A program made the translations under genes and the position numbers. Of a DNA stretch of 64,000 bases, positions 18,359-26,026 are shown piece after piece. The stretch comes from Streptomyces sp. NRRL F-5123. GTDB taxonomy: Bacteria > Actinomycetota > Actinomycetes > Streptomycetales > Streptomycetaceae. Position 1 is the first letter of the stretch; each line of letters opens with the position of its first letter. Below the pieces are notes generated by a model. The model saw only the letters and a list, made by a program, of their open reading frames with translations, did not search any database and was not told the origin of the DNA. The stretch is from contig NZ_JOHY01000039.1 in assembly GCF_000721495.1 (NCBI RefSeq), forward strand, positions 19,640-83,639, written 5' to 3'.

Positions 18359-21300
18359 ATGGTTCCGGCACCGGACGGTGGTCCAGGCCAAGGGACCCCC
18401 GACGGCTGGGATCCCGGTGGTCCCGGCACAGGAGGTTCCCGGGCCGGCGGTGACGGCGGGCCGGGAAAGGCTCATTCCGGCGGCGACGGGTCCGGCGCGT
18501 GCGATGCCCGCGACCTCGTGCGGATCCGGCTGGTGGAGGCGGTCGAAGGGCACGGTGAGGCCGAACTCCTGCGGCTGGCACTGCAGCAGGCCGTCGGCGC
18601 GCTCGGCGGCTACGGCGGGCTCGTCCATATGGCCGGGGCCGAGGGGCTGCTGCGGCTGGTGGCCGCCAACGGGCTGCCCGGCCCGGCCGTCCACCGCTGG
18701 GAGGAGCTGTCCTCGCGGGCCTCCACCGCCCCCGCGCTCGCCGTGACCCGTGGCACGGTGTGCTGGTCGACCCGCAGGCCGCCCGCCCGCGGTGAGGCGC
18801 CCGCCGCCGCGCCCGTCGGCCCGCCGGGCCTGGACCGCCCCGCGAGGGCCGGCGACCGGCCGCCCTCCTCCACGGGGCCCGCCGACGCCGGTGAGGAGGC
18901 CGTGGCGGAGCTGCCCGGCGGGATGGTGGCCGCGCCCGTCATGGTCGGCGGTATCCCCGTCGGCACCCTCGCCGTCCTCACCGGCGAGCCACCGGACGCC
19001 GCCGCCCAGGACTTCCTGGCCCGGCTCGCCCGCACGGTCGGCGAGCGGCTGCCGCACACCCGCCGGCGGTTCGGCGGGGCCGGCCCGTGGTGGCAGGAGC
19101 CCGCCGGGGTGCGCGAGCAGGTCGTGCAGCAGATCAGGGTCGGCACCTGGAGCTGGGACCTGGCGACCGGCCGGCTGGACGTCGACGACACGGCCGAGGA
19201 CCTGCTCCCGGCCGCCGGTCTGGACCCGGACACCTGGGACCACCGGATCGAGACGTGGATGGCGCGCGTCCACCCCGACGACCGGCCGGGCGTGCAGGAG
19301 TCCGTGGCGACGGCGCTGGCCGGACGGCAGCCGTACGCCGTCGAATACCGCGTCGTCGGTGCGGACGGCGAGGTCAGCTGGGTGGAGCTGCGGGCGGTTT
19401 TCGAGTACGACGGGACCGGCCGGGCCGTCCGGCTGGCCGGCACCGTCTGGGACGTGACGGCCCGGCGCAGCAAACTCACCTGGCTCGCCGGACTCTTCGA
19501 ACGGCACCCCGACCCCATCCATGTGCTGGACGCCGACGACCGCGTCGAGTGGGCCAACCGGGCCGCCCGCGCGCTGGGCCAGGGCGGGGGCGCGAAAGTT
19601 CTCGGGCAGATCCCGTGGGAGACCGTGCCCGACATCGCCGACCAGGGCAGGCCGATGCTCGCCGCGGCCCGCGCCGCCCCCGGCAAGGCCGTGTCGACCG
19701 AGCTGACGTACGAGGGCCCGAAGGGCGAACGGGTCTCCTGGCTGGTGCGGGCGGTGGACGTCGGCGGCTTCGTCGCCACCCAGATGGCCGACGTCACCGA
19801 GCAGAAGGCGGCCGAGACGGCACGGGCCGAGCGCACCCGCCGGATGATCGAGCTGAACGCGGCGCTGATCCGCGCGCTCGACACCGGGGACGTCATCGAG
19901 GTGCTCGTCCGGCACCTCCTGCCGATGGTCGCCGCCGAGGGCCTCATCGTGCTCGACCTGACCGGGCCCGCGCCCCGGCTCGTCGCCGTGACGGGCTACT
20001 CCGCGGACTACAGCGCCGAGCTGGAGGCGCCCGGGATGCTGCAGCGCATCGCCGACGTCGTCGGCAGCGCCGGGCCGCGGTATTTCTCCACCCCGGAGGA
20101 GATGGAGGCCGAGCTGCCGAGCGTGGCCGCCCGTGCCCGGCAGGGCGGCAAGCGCGCGTGGGCGACGCTGCCGCTGGTCGTCAACGACCGCCGTGTCGGC
20201 GCGTGCGTCATCAGCTGGTCCGCCCCGCACGAATTCCCGGACGACGAGCGCTCGCTGCTCGGCACGATCGCCGTCGTCATCGCCCAGTCGCTGGCCAACG
20301 CCCGGCAGTACGAGGACGCCCGGCACCGCGCCGAACGCCTCCAGGCGGAACTGCTGCCCGGCGGCCTGCCGCACACCGTCGGTGTCCGCGCCAAGGCCCG
20401 CTACCGGCTCGCGGAGGGCGAGGAGGTCGGCGGCGACTGGTACGACACGATCGCGCTGCCCGGCGGCCGCAGCCTCGCCGTCATCGGCGACATCCGCGGC
20501 CACGGCCTCGAACAGGCCATCGCCATGGGCATCCTCCGGCACGCCGCCCTTGCCGTCGCCTCGCTCGACCTGCCCGTCGACGAGGTCATGGCCCACCTCA
20601 ACGACGCCGCCGGCCGCCTCGGCCCGCTCACCGCGACCTGCATGCTGGTGCTCTACGACGCCACCACCGGCGCCTGCCGCTTCGCCTCCGCCGGCCACCC
20701 GCCGCCCGTCCTGCTGACCCCCGGCGGCGAGGCCCACGAGATGGACCTGCCCAGCGGGCAGCCGCTCGGCCAGGCGTCGGTGCCCGCGCCCGTCATGCAC
20801 ACCCCGCTGCCCGAGGGCAGCGTCCTGGTCCTCTACAGCGACGGCCTGCTGGACGGCGACCCGCGCGACACCGGGCCGCTCACCGACCTCGTCACCCGCT
20901 ACGGCGCCACCGTCCCGCTGCCGCAGGAGGAGGAGCGCCGCGACGCGTGGCTCGACACGCTGTGCGACACGATCGGCGGCCATCTGCCCTCGGCGCCGCA
21001 CCGGGACGACGACGCGGCGCTCATGGCCCTCGCCCTGGGCCGCGTCCCCGCCGAGCGGGTCGCCGTGTGGGACCTGCCGTTCGCGCCCGAGACCGCCGGC
21101 CGCGGCCGCGCGCTGGCCGCCGAGCGGATCGCCGCGTGGGGGCTCGACGACCTCACCGACACGGCCACGCTCGTGGTGAGCGAGCTGATCGGCAACGCGG
21201 TACGGCACGCCGTCGGCATCGGCACGGACGTCGCCGACGACACGGCGGGCCATATGCGGCTGCGGCTGCTGCACCTCGCCGAAGAGGGCACACCAGCGGT

Positions 21301-21466
21301 CACCTGCGAGGTCTACGACGGCTCGCAGGCCACCCCGCGGGTGCGGCACCCGCTGCTCGACGACGAGTTCGGCCGCGGGCTGCAACTCGTCGCGGTCACG
21401 GCCCGGCGGTGGGGGACGCGGTACACCGAGGGCGGCAAGTGCATCTGGGCGACGGTGGCGGGGTGA
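18359..21466 (+). CDS. Multidomain SpoIIE-family phosphatase with GAF/PAS sensors and anti-sigma-type ATPase
   Basis: A 1035-residue cytoplasmic regulator. An N-terminal low-complexity segment (1-50) is followed by a GAF-like region (about 60-240), a PAS domain with WSWDLATGRLDVDD (about 260-370), a second PAS-like domain (about 385-490), a GAF domain (about 500-660), a PP2C/SpoIIE phosphatase domain with EVGGDWYD near 690, IGDIRGHGLEQA and YSDGLLD, and a C-terminal HATPase like RsbW (SELIGNAVRHAV near 945). This architecture typically links signal sensing to phosphorylation of anti-anti-sigma partners; the partner is not in the window. The ATG at 18359 lacks a strong ribosome site, so the exact start is uncertain. 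Confidence 0.88.
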   Translation: MVPAPDGGPGQGTPDGWDPGGPGTGGSRAGGDGGPGKAHSGGDGSGACDARDLVRIRLVEAVEGHGEAELLRLALQQAVGALGGYGGLVHMAGAEGLLRLVAANGLPGPAVHRWEELSSRASTAPALAVTRGTVCWSTRRPPARGEAPAAAPVGPPGLDRPARAGDRPPSSTGPADAGEEAVAELPGGMVAAPVMVGGIPVGTLAVLTGEPPDAAAQDFLARLARTVGERLPHTRRRFGGAGPWWQEPAGVREQVVQQIRVGTWSWDLATGRLDVDDTAEDLLPAAGLDPDTWDHRIETWMARVHPDDRPGVQESVATALAGRQPYAVEYRVVGADGEVSWVELRAVFEYDGTGRAVRLAGTVWDVTARRSKLTWLAGLFERHPDPIHVLDADDRVEWANRAARALGQGGGAKVLGQIPWETVPDIADQGRPMLAAARAAPGKAVSTELTYEGPKGERVSWLVRAVDVGGFVATQMADVTEQKAAETARAERTRRMIELNAALIRALDTGDVIEVLVRHLLPMVAAEGLIVLDLTGPAPRLVAVTGYSADYSAELEAPGMLQRIADVVGSAGPRYFSTPEEMEAELPSVAARARQGGKRAWATLPLVVNDRRVGACVISWSAPHEFPDDERSLLGTIAVVIAQSLANARQYEDARHRAERLQAELLPGGLPHTVGVRAKARYRLAEGEEVGGDWYDTIALPGGRSLAVIGDIRGHGLEQAIAMGILRHAALAVASLDLPVDEVMAHLNDAAGRLGPLTATCMLVLYDATTGACRFASAGHPPPVLLTPGGEAHEMDLPSGQPLGQASVPAPVMHTPLPEGSVLVLYSDGLLDGDPRDTGPLTDLVTRYGATVPLPQEEERRDAWLDTLCDTIGGHLPSAPHRDDDAALMALALGRVPAERVAVWDLPFAPETAGRGRALAAERIAAWGLDDLTDTATLVVSELIGNAVRHAVGIGTDVADDTAGHMRLRLLHLAEEGTPAVTCEVYDGSQATPRVRHPLLDDEFGRGLQLVAVTARRWGTRYTEGGKCIWATVAG

Positions 21467-21588
21467 GCGGCGCCCGCCGGGTGGACCTGCCCGGCAAGGT
21501 GCGCGGGGCGGGGCGACTGGCCCGGTTCCGGCCGCGGCCCCACCTGATCGGCGGGCGCCGGACAGGGCCCGCCGTTCGTTGGCAGGAC

Positions 21589-21918
21589 ATGACGCACGCT
21601 CCCCTCCCCGTCCCCGTCGCCGCGGCCCTGGAGGCCGCCAACGCCGGCGCCACCGAGGACTTCCTGGCCGCCTTCGCCGAGGACGGCGCCGTTGACGACT
21701 GGGGCCGCGAATTCCGCGGCCACGACGCGATCCGCGCCTGGAGCGACGCCGAGTTCATCGGCAAGCAGGTCCGGCTCGACGTCACCGGCTGCCACCGTAC
21801 GGACGGCGACACGATCACCGTCAGCGCACAGGTCGGCGGCAACGGCTACAACGGCCCGTCCGACTTCGCCTTCACCGTCTCCGGGGATCGGGTGAGCCTC
21901 ATGAAGATCACTGGTTGA
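21589..21918 (+). CDS. NTF2-like / SnoaL-type small protein
   Basis: A 109-residue protein with the cone-fold pattern of NTF2-like proteins: an N-terminal helix pair (ALEAANAGATEDFLAAFAEDGAVDDWGREFRG), then HDAIRAWSD and alternating strands ending in DFAFTVSGDRVSLMKITG. Members can be isomerases, hydrolases or ligand-binding proteins, so no reaction can be assigned. The ATG at 21589 follows GGCAGGAC. Its last 11 bp overlap the end of a small minus-strand frame. Confidence 0.75.
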   Translation: MTHAPLPVPVAAALEAANAGATEDFLAAFAEDGAVDDWGREFRGHDAIRAWSDAEFIGKQVRLDVTGCHRTDGDTITVSAQVGGNGYNGPSDFAFTVSGDRVSLMKITG

Positions 21919-22015
21919 ACAGGTCGTCGGCGGTGTGGTCGATGCAGTTGGCCGCGATCTCCAGCATCTCGTAGGGCGTGCCGTCGTCGTCGACGGCCCC
22001 CGTGGTGCGGGTCAC
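21908..22015 (-). CDS. Hypothetical 35-residue protein
   Basis: A short frame directly behind a lipoprotein gene. The GTG at 22015 has GGTGAGG five bases upstream, overlapping the lipoprotein stop, so translation could be coupled. The peptide (start MTRTTGAVDDDG, end IDHTADDLFNQ) is acidic and helix-prone with one Cys. It overlaps the 3' end of the convergent NTF2-like gene by 11 bp. I do not recognise a family. Confidence 0.4.
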   Translation of the reverse strand: MTRTTGAVDDDGTPYEMLEIAANCIDHTADDLFNQ

Positions 22016-22022
22016 GAACACC

Positions 22023-22433
22023 TCACCAGTCGTTGCTGGTGAGGTGGCTCTCGTCCGAGCCGCCGGTCGTGGCGGTTTTCCAGCCCGCCGCGGTGAGCGA
22101 CGAGACGACGCGCTCGCGGGTCTTCGGACGGTCCTTGCGCGCCTCGTACACGCGGAGGAAACCGGAGACGCAGGGGCGGATGGCGTCGTCCCTCTCGGTC
22201 GCCGGCAGGTGCGCCGCCGTGAGGGCCTGCCGCATCTGTGCGGACACCTTGTCGGTGAGGGCGGCGGCGGGTTCGGCGGACGCGCTCGCGCTCGGGGTCG
22301 CGCTCGGGGCGGCCGCGGTGCGGCTCGGTGCGGGCGAGGCCGCGTCGTCGTCGCTGCCGTTGCCGCCCCCGCAGGCGCTGAGCAGGAAGAACGCGGGTGT
22401 CGCCGCTGCGGCGAGGGCGGTGCGGGTTCTCAT
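22023..22433 (-). CDS. Putative secreted lipoprotein
   Basis: A 136-residue protein with a lipoprotein signal: MRTRTAL, a hydrophobic core, then LLSAC with the lipidated Cys at about 21. A Ser/Ala/Pro linker (residues 25-57) follows. The remaining 80 residues form a small helical domain containing a single Cys (RPCVSGFLRVYEARKDRPKTRERVVSSLTAAGW). The family is not recognised. It is divergent from the response regulator gene, with 26 bp between start codons, so the two share a promoter region. Confidence 0.65.
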   Translation of the reverse strand: MRTRTALAAAATPAFFLLSACGGGNGSDDDAASPAPSRTAAAPSATPSASASAEPAAALTDKVSAQMRQALTAAHLPATERDDAIRPCVSGFLRVYEARKDRPKTRERVVSSLTAAGWKTATTGGSDESHLTSNDW

Positions 22434-22459
22434 CGGCGCAGCTCATTAGGCTGGCGGCC

Positions 22460-23080
22460 ATGACCGACGCGCGGCCCGTACGGGTGCTCCTCGCTGACGA
22501 CCAGTCAATGGTCAGGGAGGCGCTGGCGACGCTCCTGGGGCTTGAGGACGACATCGAGGTCGTCGCCCAGGTGTCCCGCGGCGACCAGGTGCTCGGCGCG
22601 GCGAAGTCGGCGGCGCCGGACGTGGCACTGCTCGACATCGAGATGCCCGGCATGACCGGCATCGAGGCCGCCGCGCAGATCCGGGCGCAGTGCCCGGGGG
22701 TGAAGGTCGTCATCGTCACGACCTTCGGCCGTCCCGGCTACCTGCGGCGGGCCATGGAGTCCGGTGCGGACGCCTTCCTCGTCAAGGACGCGCCCGCGTC
22801 GGAGCTGGCCGACGCGGTGCGGCGGGTCCTGCGGGGGGAGCGGGTCATCGATCCCACGCTGGCCGCGGCGGCGCTCGCGGAGGGGGCGGATCCGCTGACG
22901 CCGCGGGAGCGTGACGTCTTGTCCGCGGCGGCGGACGGCGCGGTCAACGCGGAGGTCGCGCGGCGGTTGGGGTTGTCGGAGGGGACGGTGCGGAATTATC
23001 TCTCGACGGCGATCCGGAAGACGGGGGCGCGGAATCGGGCGGAGGCGGTGCGGATAGCCCGCGAGAAGGGGTGGCTCTGA
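22460..23080 (+). CDS. DesR-like (NarL/FixJ family) response regulator
   Basis: A 206-residue DNA-binding response regulator. The receiver domain has acidic residues in LADDQ, the phospho-acceptor Asp 59 in LLDIEMPGMTG, Thr in IVTTFG and Lys in FLVKDAPA. The LuxR-type helix-turn-helix is LTPRERDVLSAAADG to GTVRNYLS (about 143-180). The ATG at 22460 is chosen because the receiver begins a few residues later. In other Streptomyces this type usually sits directly behind an ABC exporter and a DesK-like kinase; here it stands alone 6.4 kb from a truncated kinase of that kind. Confidence 0.88.
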   Translation: MTDARPVRVLLADDQSMVREALATLLGLEDDIEVVAQVSRGDQVLGAAKSAAPDVALLDIEMPGMTGIEAAAQIRAQCPGVKVVIVTTFGRPGYLRRAMESGADAFLVKDAPASELADAVRRVLRGERVIDPTLAAAALAEGADPLTPRERDVLSAAADGAVNAEVARRLGLSEGTVRNYLSTAIRKTGARNRAEAVRIAREKGWL

Positions 23081-23655
23081 GCTGCGCCCCGGGGTGCCTC
23101 TTGCGGTGGTGCCCGCGACCTTCCCGCCGTGGGGGCTTGTCGCGCCGTTCTCCCCCAGAGCTTCGCCTGGGAGGTGCCCCCACGCGCCCCTGTTTGTTAC
23201 CCGGCGGGGCATCGCGCCCTTGTTTCGGTGGGTGGGGTCGGGTGCCACTCCGGGGGTACCTCCTCGGAATGCGCGTTCGCCCTCTTCCGTAGTGGTTGAG
23301 GGGCTGGAAGCGCATTCCTGCGGGGGCACCCCCGGATCGTCCCCCTCCCGGGGTCTCGTCGGCGGCTGTCTGCCGGTGGGGGTGGGGGCGGGTGGGGCGG
23401 ATCGTTCCCCGCCCGGGGGCTCGTGGGCGGCTGCCTGCCGGTGGGGGGTGACCGTCTCCCTCCTGGCGTCTCGCGTGCGGCTGCCCCGCCGGTGGGGGTG
23501 ATGTCCACGGGACTGCCGTTCGCCCCCGACGGGGAATGCGCCCCGCAGGTGGGCAGAAAGCCGACGTCCTCCTCGCGCACGGGTGGTGGGGGTGGAAAAC
23601 AGCCGCGCCGCCAGGCGCGGGAAACCCCCAACGGCGGGGAGCCGGAAGCGCACCG
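23081..23655. repeat. Gene-free convergent region built of dispersed repeat modules (copy A)
   Basis: This 575-bp gap between convergent genes holds no credible gene. It contains a shared module at 23147-23192 (starting GTTCTCCCCC, ending CACGCGCCCCTG), a large hairpin (23249-23336), three diverged direct repeats of a unit containing GGCGGCTGCCTGCCGGTGGG (near 23354, 23418 and 23480), and a terminal module near 23578-23630. The same modules in the same order recur at 61.7-62.1 kb, and the first also at 29.0 and 39.8 kb. Confidence 0.75.
23249..23336. repeat. Large imperfect palindrome (hairpin module, copy A)
   Basis: The left arm 23249-23274 and right arm 23310-23336 pair as TCCGGGGGT with ACCCCCGGA and as GGAATGCGC with GCGCATTCC, with a partly paired CCTCC/GGGGG middle. 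The 35-base loop region has its own weak inner stem. An element with the same arms and the same spacing is at 61849-61936, where the loop sequence differs but keeps an inner stem. Confidence 0.8.
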
Positions 23656-24480
23656 TCAGTTCAGGTGGGCCCGCGCGGCACGTGCCTGGTGGTGGAGGGT
23701 CTGCGCGGTTTCGGGGTCGAAGGCGCCGATGACCTCGGCGTAGGCGTCGAGTTCGGCGGCGCCGCCGAGGAAGTCGCCCATGGTCACGAGGAGTTTGGCG
23801 CGCTCGTAGCGGAGTTTGGCGGGGTGGCGGGGGAGGAGGAGGGTGAGGTCCAGGGCCCAGAGCTGGACGGCGCGGCGTTCGGGCCGGGGGGCGGCCCATA
23901 CGCGGATGTTGCCGAGGACGCGCTGGATGATGTCGAGCGGATCGGCGGGGGCGTACGTGCCCGTGCCGCCGCCCGCGAGGGCTTCCGCGTCGGAGACGGA
24001 CATGGGGCGGCCGAAGTCGAAGGGGTCGACGAGCACGTGCTCGCCGTCCGGCTCGCCGATGCCGACGACGAAGTGGCCGGGGAGGGCGACGCCGTAGACG
24101 GGCGCCCCGGCCCGGCGGGCGACCTCGATCCAGACGACCGACAGGAGGATGGGCAGGCCGCGGCGGCGGCGCAGGACCTCCTGGAGGAGGGAGGATTCGA
24201 GCCGTCGGTAGTCGGCGGGGGTGCCGTGGAAGCCGTGGCCGCGGCCGAGGACGCGGTGCAGGGCCTGCGCCCAGGCGAGAGGGGTGTGCGGGCCGGCGGG
24301 CAGGAGCCCGGCGAGGCGGTCGAGTTCGATCTGGGCGAGGTCCGCGGCGGTGCCGTCGAGGGCGGGGTCGGCGCGGGCCCCGACGAGCAGGCACAGCTCG
24401 GCGAGGTCGGGCCGGCCGTCCCGGGCGGCCGCCGCGAACCGTTCGGCGGGGGGCTCGGGTTCCGGCTGCTCGGAGGTCAT
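23656..24480 (-). CDS. SirB1-type transglutaminase-like family protein
   Basis: A 274-residue protein related to the SirB1/transglutaminase-like core 2 family. Typical segments are the RVLGRGHGFHGTPADYRRLESSLLQEVLRRR-type region, GLPILLSVVWIEVARRAG, VYGVALPGHFVVG and VLVDPFDFGRPM, followed by a helical repeat-like tail. No Cys occupies the classical transglutaminase position, so a catalytic role is doubtful. The start at 24480 overlaps the upstream acetyltransferase stop by 4 bp. An open frame upstream of 24480 is not coding. Confidence 0.8.
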   Translation of the reverse strand: MTSEQPEPEPPAERFAAAARDGRPDLAELCLLVGARADPALDGTAADLAQIELDRLAGLLPAGPHTPLAWAQALHRVLGRGHGFHGTPADYRRLESSLLQEVLRRRRGLPILLSVVWIEVARRAGAPVYGVALPGHFVVGIGEPDGEHVLVDPFDFGRPMSVSDAEALAGGGTGTYAPADPLDIIQRVLGNIRVWAAPRPERRAVQLWALDLTLLLPRHPAKLRYERAKLLVTMGDFLGGAAELDAYAEVIGAFDPETAQTLHHQARAARAHLN

Positions 24481-25454
24481 GCCGCGGGCCGCCGGTAGTG
24501 GTAGCCGTGGTGGTCGGTGAAGCCGAGGCCGTCGTAGAGGCGGCGGGCGCCGTCGTTGTCGGCCTCGACCTGGAGGTACGCGGCGGTGGCGCCCTCTTCC
24601 GCGGCGCGCCGGGCGAGGGCGCCCATGACGGCGGTGGCCAGGCCCTTGCGGCGGTGTTCCGGTATGACCTCGACGGCGCCGAAGAGCACCCAGGGGCCTT
24701 CGACGACGGCGCGCCCGATCGCGCCCTGCGTGCTTGCGAACCACACGGACGGCCCTCCGGAGACTACCCGGAGGGCGACGTCGGCGAGGTCCCCGGTGCG
24801 GTGGTAGGTGGCGAGCCAGTCGGCGTCAGGGGTGCGGGTCAGGGTGATCTCGGTGGCGGCGCGCGGCAGCCGGGTGAGGGGCGCGAGCGGCGCCGTCCGC
24901 ACGAGTGTGTCGGCCTCGCGCACCCAGCCACGCGCGTCCAGCCCCGCCGCGTAGGGGGAGGAGTCGGGCAGCTGGAGGTAGGGGGTCGTGCCCCGCTCGC
25001 CGTACCAGCGCACGACGGCGGCGAGCGCGTCGTCCAGCGGCATGCCCGGATCGCCGCCCGCGAGGACCGAGTTGGCGCGCCGGGTGAAGCCCCCGGCGGC
25101 GCGCAGTGTCCAGCCGCCGAGCGCGGCGGTCTCGGTCGCGGGCCAGGCCCGGGAGGCGACGGCCTCCAGGTCGCCGTCGCTCACGGCGGGGACCGCGGCG
25201 GCGCGGCGCGGCGGTGCGGGCGGTACGACCTTGCCGGCGACGAGCGCGGATTCGGTGATCGGCACCGTCATGCCGTCCCTGCGCGTGATGTTCACCACCC
25301 CCTCATTCCAGGATGCGAGAACACCGACCGTATCGGTGAACGTAGGATGCCCGTCGACGATCTCCGTCAACTGCCGCACCGAGACACGTTTTCCCACGTC
25401 AGCGGGGGTGATCCGGACTTCGAGTCGCGCTCCGGCCGAGAAATCCGCTGGCAT
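24477..25454 (-). CDS. GNAT-family N-acetyltransferase with N-terminal SH3-like domain
   Basis: A 325-residue protein. Residues 1-75 form a small beta-rich domain (LEVRITPADVGKRVSVRQ to VVNITRRDGMTVPITES). The C-terminal 130 residues carry the GNAT acetyl-CoA site (VIPEHRRKGLATAVM) and the last-strand motif (ADNDGARRLYDGLGF). It transfers an acetyl group to an unknown substrate. It is the first gene of a coupled pair with the SirB1-like protein and diverges from ferredoxin fdxA with 107 bp between starts. Confidence 0.85.
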   Translation of the reverse strand: MPADFSAGARLEVRITPADVGKRVSVRQLTEIVDGHPTFTDTVGVLASWNEGVVNITRRDGMTVPITESALVAGKVVPPAPPRRAAAVPAVSDGDLEAVASRAWPATETAALGGWTLRAAGGFTRRANSVLAGGDPGMPLDDALAAVVRWYGERGTTPYLQLPDSSPYAAGLDARGWVREADTLVRTAPLAPLTRLPRAATEITLTRTPDADWLATYHRTGDLADVALRVVSGGPSVWFASTQGAIGRAVVEGPWVLFGAVEVIPEHRRKGLATAVMGALARRAAEEGATAAYLQVEADNDGARRLYDGLGFTDHHGYHYRRPAA

Positions 25455-25561
25455 GCGTGGCCCTCCTGTTCGGTTCGTGCTCCGGAACGGAGATACTAGG
25501 TGCGGGCATCGACGACGCCGCGCTCCCGCGCGAGACAGCCCTACCGAGGAGGAACGAAAGC

Positions 25562-25882
25562 GTGACCTACGTCATCGCGCAGCCTTGTGTCGACGTCAAG
25601 GACAAGGCGTGCATCGAAGAGTGCCCGGTCGACTGCATCTACGAGGGCTCCCGCTCCTTGTACATCCACCCGGACGAGTGTGTCGACTGCGGCGCGTGCG
25701 AGCCGGTCTGCCCCGTGGAGGCGATCTTCTACGAGGACGACACTCCGGAGGAGTGGAAGGACTACTACAAGGCGAACGTCGAGTTCTTCGACGAGCTGGG
25801 CTCGCCCGGCGGCGCGTCGAAGCTCGGTCTGATCGAGCGTGACCACCCGTTCGTCGCCGCGCTCCCGCCGCAGAACCAGTAG
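25562..25882 (+). CDS. fdxA: FdxA, 7Fe ferredoxin (3Fe-4S plus 4Fe-4S)
   Basis: A 106-residue electron carrier of the bacterial 7Fe type. Cys 9, 17 and 50 match the ligands of the 3Fe-4S cluster; Cys 21, 40, 43 and 46 match the 4Fe-4S cluster; Cys 25 is the usual extra cysteine. The acidic C-terminal tail (KANVEFFDELG to LPPQNQ) is also characteristic. The GTG at 25562 has GAGGAGG about 9 bases upstream. The gene is followed by two tandem hairpins and then dapC. Confidence 0.93.
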   Translation: MTYVIAQPCVDVKDKACIEECPVDCIYEGSRSLYIHPDECVDCGACEPVCPVEAIFYEDDTPEEWKDYYKANVEFFDELGSPGGASKLGLIERDHPFVAALPPQNQ

Positions 25883-25915
25883 CGGGCGCCGCACCACCGG
25901 CGTCTGACGCGCCGG

Positions 25916-25985
25916 GGAGGACGCCACCGCCCGACGGCGTCCTCCGCCGCGGCCCCGTACGCCTCTGTGCCGTACGGGGCCGCGG
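25916..25985 (+). terminator. Tandem hairpin terminators after fdxA
   Basis: Two perfect stems sit back to back: 25916-25925 with 25936-25945 (10 bp), and 25947-25960 with 25972-25985 (14 bp, 11-base loop) followed by TGTTT. They lie between the fdxA stop and the dapC start. The second is stable and has a short T-run, so most fdxA transcripts should end here. Confidence 0.75.
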
Positions 25986-26026
25986 TGTTTCGACCGGTTG
26001 GTACCAGCGAGAGTTGTGAGCAGCAC

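Noticed and set aside
22023-22460. Remains of a histidine kinase ATPase domain directly before the response regulator
   Set aside because: I checked both strands for N-box and G-box patterns (DNGxG, GxGxG) and found none; the region codes a lipoprotein on the other strand.
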